Positions 62,564 through 64,000 of a stretch of 64,000 bases of DNA are shown here, in pieces. The first letter of the stretch is position 1. Each line of letters starts with the position of its first letter. The notes beneath the pieces are model-generated. The model was not told where the DNA came from. It worked only from the letters and a program-made list of their open reading frames with translations, and searched no databases. The stretch lies in the NCBI GenBank assembly GCA_037783415.1, contig JAZGTN010000009.1, positions 4,340,001 through 4,404,000 of the forward strand, read 5' to 3'. The position numbers and the translations under genes are program-made. Origin of the DNA: Leptasterias polaris. Lineage: Eukaryota; Echinodermata; Asteroidea; Forcipulatida; Asteriidae.

Positions 62564-64000
62564 GTAACTTTAATGTGATAACTTTTACTTACATTTTTTT
62601 AAATTGTTATTATTGTTATTGTCTATTATTATTATCATTATTATAAACAAAACCCTCAAAATTGTTGGGGGGGGGGGGGGGGGGGGTAGGGAATCTTGTA
62701 ATTTTTTTTTTCTTGACAGACAAATTAAGGCAGTGTGTCACTATTGTAAGCTTGTAATCTTGGCAAAAACCCCAAAATCCCCTCGGTTACACATGCCAAC
62801 AGGTGGCCCATCATGTATCATTCGTTTGCTAAACCTTGTGACCAGTGTCTACACTGGCTTTTTGAAATGCTTACAATTGATGTGCTTTTGATGGCCTGTA
62901 TAGACCAGCCCCACTGATCATGTCATACTGACCCTTCCTCCTTGCACTGACCATGTCACTGACCAAAAGACCAATATTTTAATGTTTTATTTATTTTCTT
63001 ATTCATTATATTCTTGCCTTTTATACACTATTTTACTACTCCATGATGAATTGTACTCTTTGTTCGGCCATATAGTTGTGACGATATATATACCAGGCTG
63101 ATCATAATTGGAAAAAAAATTAAATAATAATAATCAGCAGGACATCAATTTGCAATTGAAGGCAAAACAGTGAATGTGAACAGACTTCCTGGTGATAAAG
63201 CCTTGAAATTACTTTGTGTGTTCTGAAAAGCGTGCAATTTAGTGAAACTTCCTTTTGTGTGTCGGAAATGAACACAACATTGTGTATGATTGTGCACACA
63301 CTCCCAGATGATAAGCATTTAAGTTACTCATGTTCTCTGAAACATTGTGCCTACATTATTTATAACTTATACACATTGAGTTGTTTGACTTATAGAAGAT
63401 TTGATTGAACGTTCTATTGATACAATTTGTTGATTTGTCTCACTTTAAGGGTCATTGCGGAGCATGGGGCAAGACTCCGCTCTAAAATGAACATTCGTAT
63501 GTTTGTTTTATTCAAATTTCACATGGCCCACGTCACTTTTAGCTAGATGCTCTTTCATTGTCATTGGTTAAAAGACAGTAAACTAGGTTTGCAATAGGTT
63601 CGGAAAGTTCTTTCCAACTTCATTTGACAAGTGAAGGTTTGAAACAGCAAAACATTACCACTGCAAGGAGAGTGTGCCCTTTTCTGGGAGCCATGGGTCG
63701 AATGACCATGGTGTGACATTAATGTCTCCGTCATTAGTATTTTAGATACTAATTATTCTAATTAGATGTTTGTTGAACTTCACAAATGAAGAGATGAAAC
63801 ACTAACATTACAAAACCATGATTGAAGAAAATAAAGAGTTTTACAAATTTCTACATGTTCTTTAGTTTGATGACTGTTAAGTTGAGTGAAATCAGCTCAT
63901 AATTTTCCTTTTCTCGTGTTTTTTCTTCATATTTATCAATTTTATAAAAGTTTGTTCACAAGAAGACATTTCATGGCGTATTTGACATTAACACATTATT
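62564..64000. other. Start of the intron after exon 61, paralogous to earlier cassette introns
   Basis: Contains a poly-G run (62667-62686) and a CACTGACCATGTCA block like those after exons 16 and 17. At 63260-63480 it resembles the intron after exon 13. Its last 250 bases match the sequence that precedes exons 13 and 61. No exon before the window end. Confidence 0.7.

Overview
The window is metazoan nuclear DNA: AT-rich, with 90-460 bp exons set in 0.1-5.7 kb GT-AG introns full of SINEs, MITEs, LINE fragments and satellites. The domain repertoire and the repeat families (short TIR elements beginning TTAAAGGCACTGAACACG, tRNA-headed SINEs with a conserved core) suggest a marine invertebrate deuterostome, most likely an echinoderm and possibly a sea star. 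The organism is an inference; no species was identified.

One gene on the + strand fills essentially the whole window and runs out of it at both ends. I resolved 61 consecutive exons (1-62563) that join in frame with consistent splice phases, giving about 9.2 kb of coding sequence (about 3,067 residues), with no start codon, stop codon or polyadenylation site inside the window. Domain order: two near-identical VWD-C8-TIL-EGF units (1-5116); nine compact 32-residue EGF-like cassettes, one per exon (5453-16155); a HYR domain (18210-18491); NIDO, AMOP and a VWD-like domain in the same order as vertebrate MUC4 (19234-32266); a MUC4-like linker and Cys-rich segment (33683-35183); about 14 EGF domains, mostly calcium-binding type (35818-50402); a SEA domain (51185-52253); three ordinary EGF domains (52869-55132); and a second array of compact EGF cassettes (56379-62563 and onward). 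The product should be a very large secreted or surface-attached gel, mucin or matrix glycoprotein; no membrane segment is visible.

The gene has grown by duplication at several scales: an approximately 2-3 kb VWD-C8-TIL-EGF unit duplicated with its introns, an approximately 0.9-1 kb one-exon EGF cassette repeated at 7.6-10 kb, and a copy of that cassette with its flanking introns near the right end. Introns hold the rest: a 3.3 kb TIR element carrying a 111-bp satellite (40480-43814), an approximately 130-bp tandem repeat (61000-61620), LINE 3' fragments, many SINEs and MITEs, and one antisense GC-rich coding-like patch (6676-7062) of unknown nature. No second confident protein gene, functional tRNA, rRNA or CRISPR was seen.
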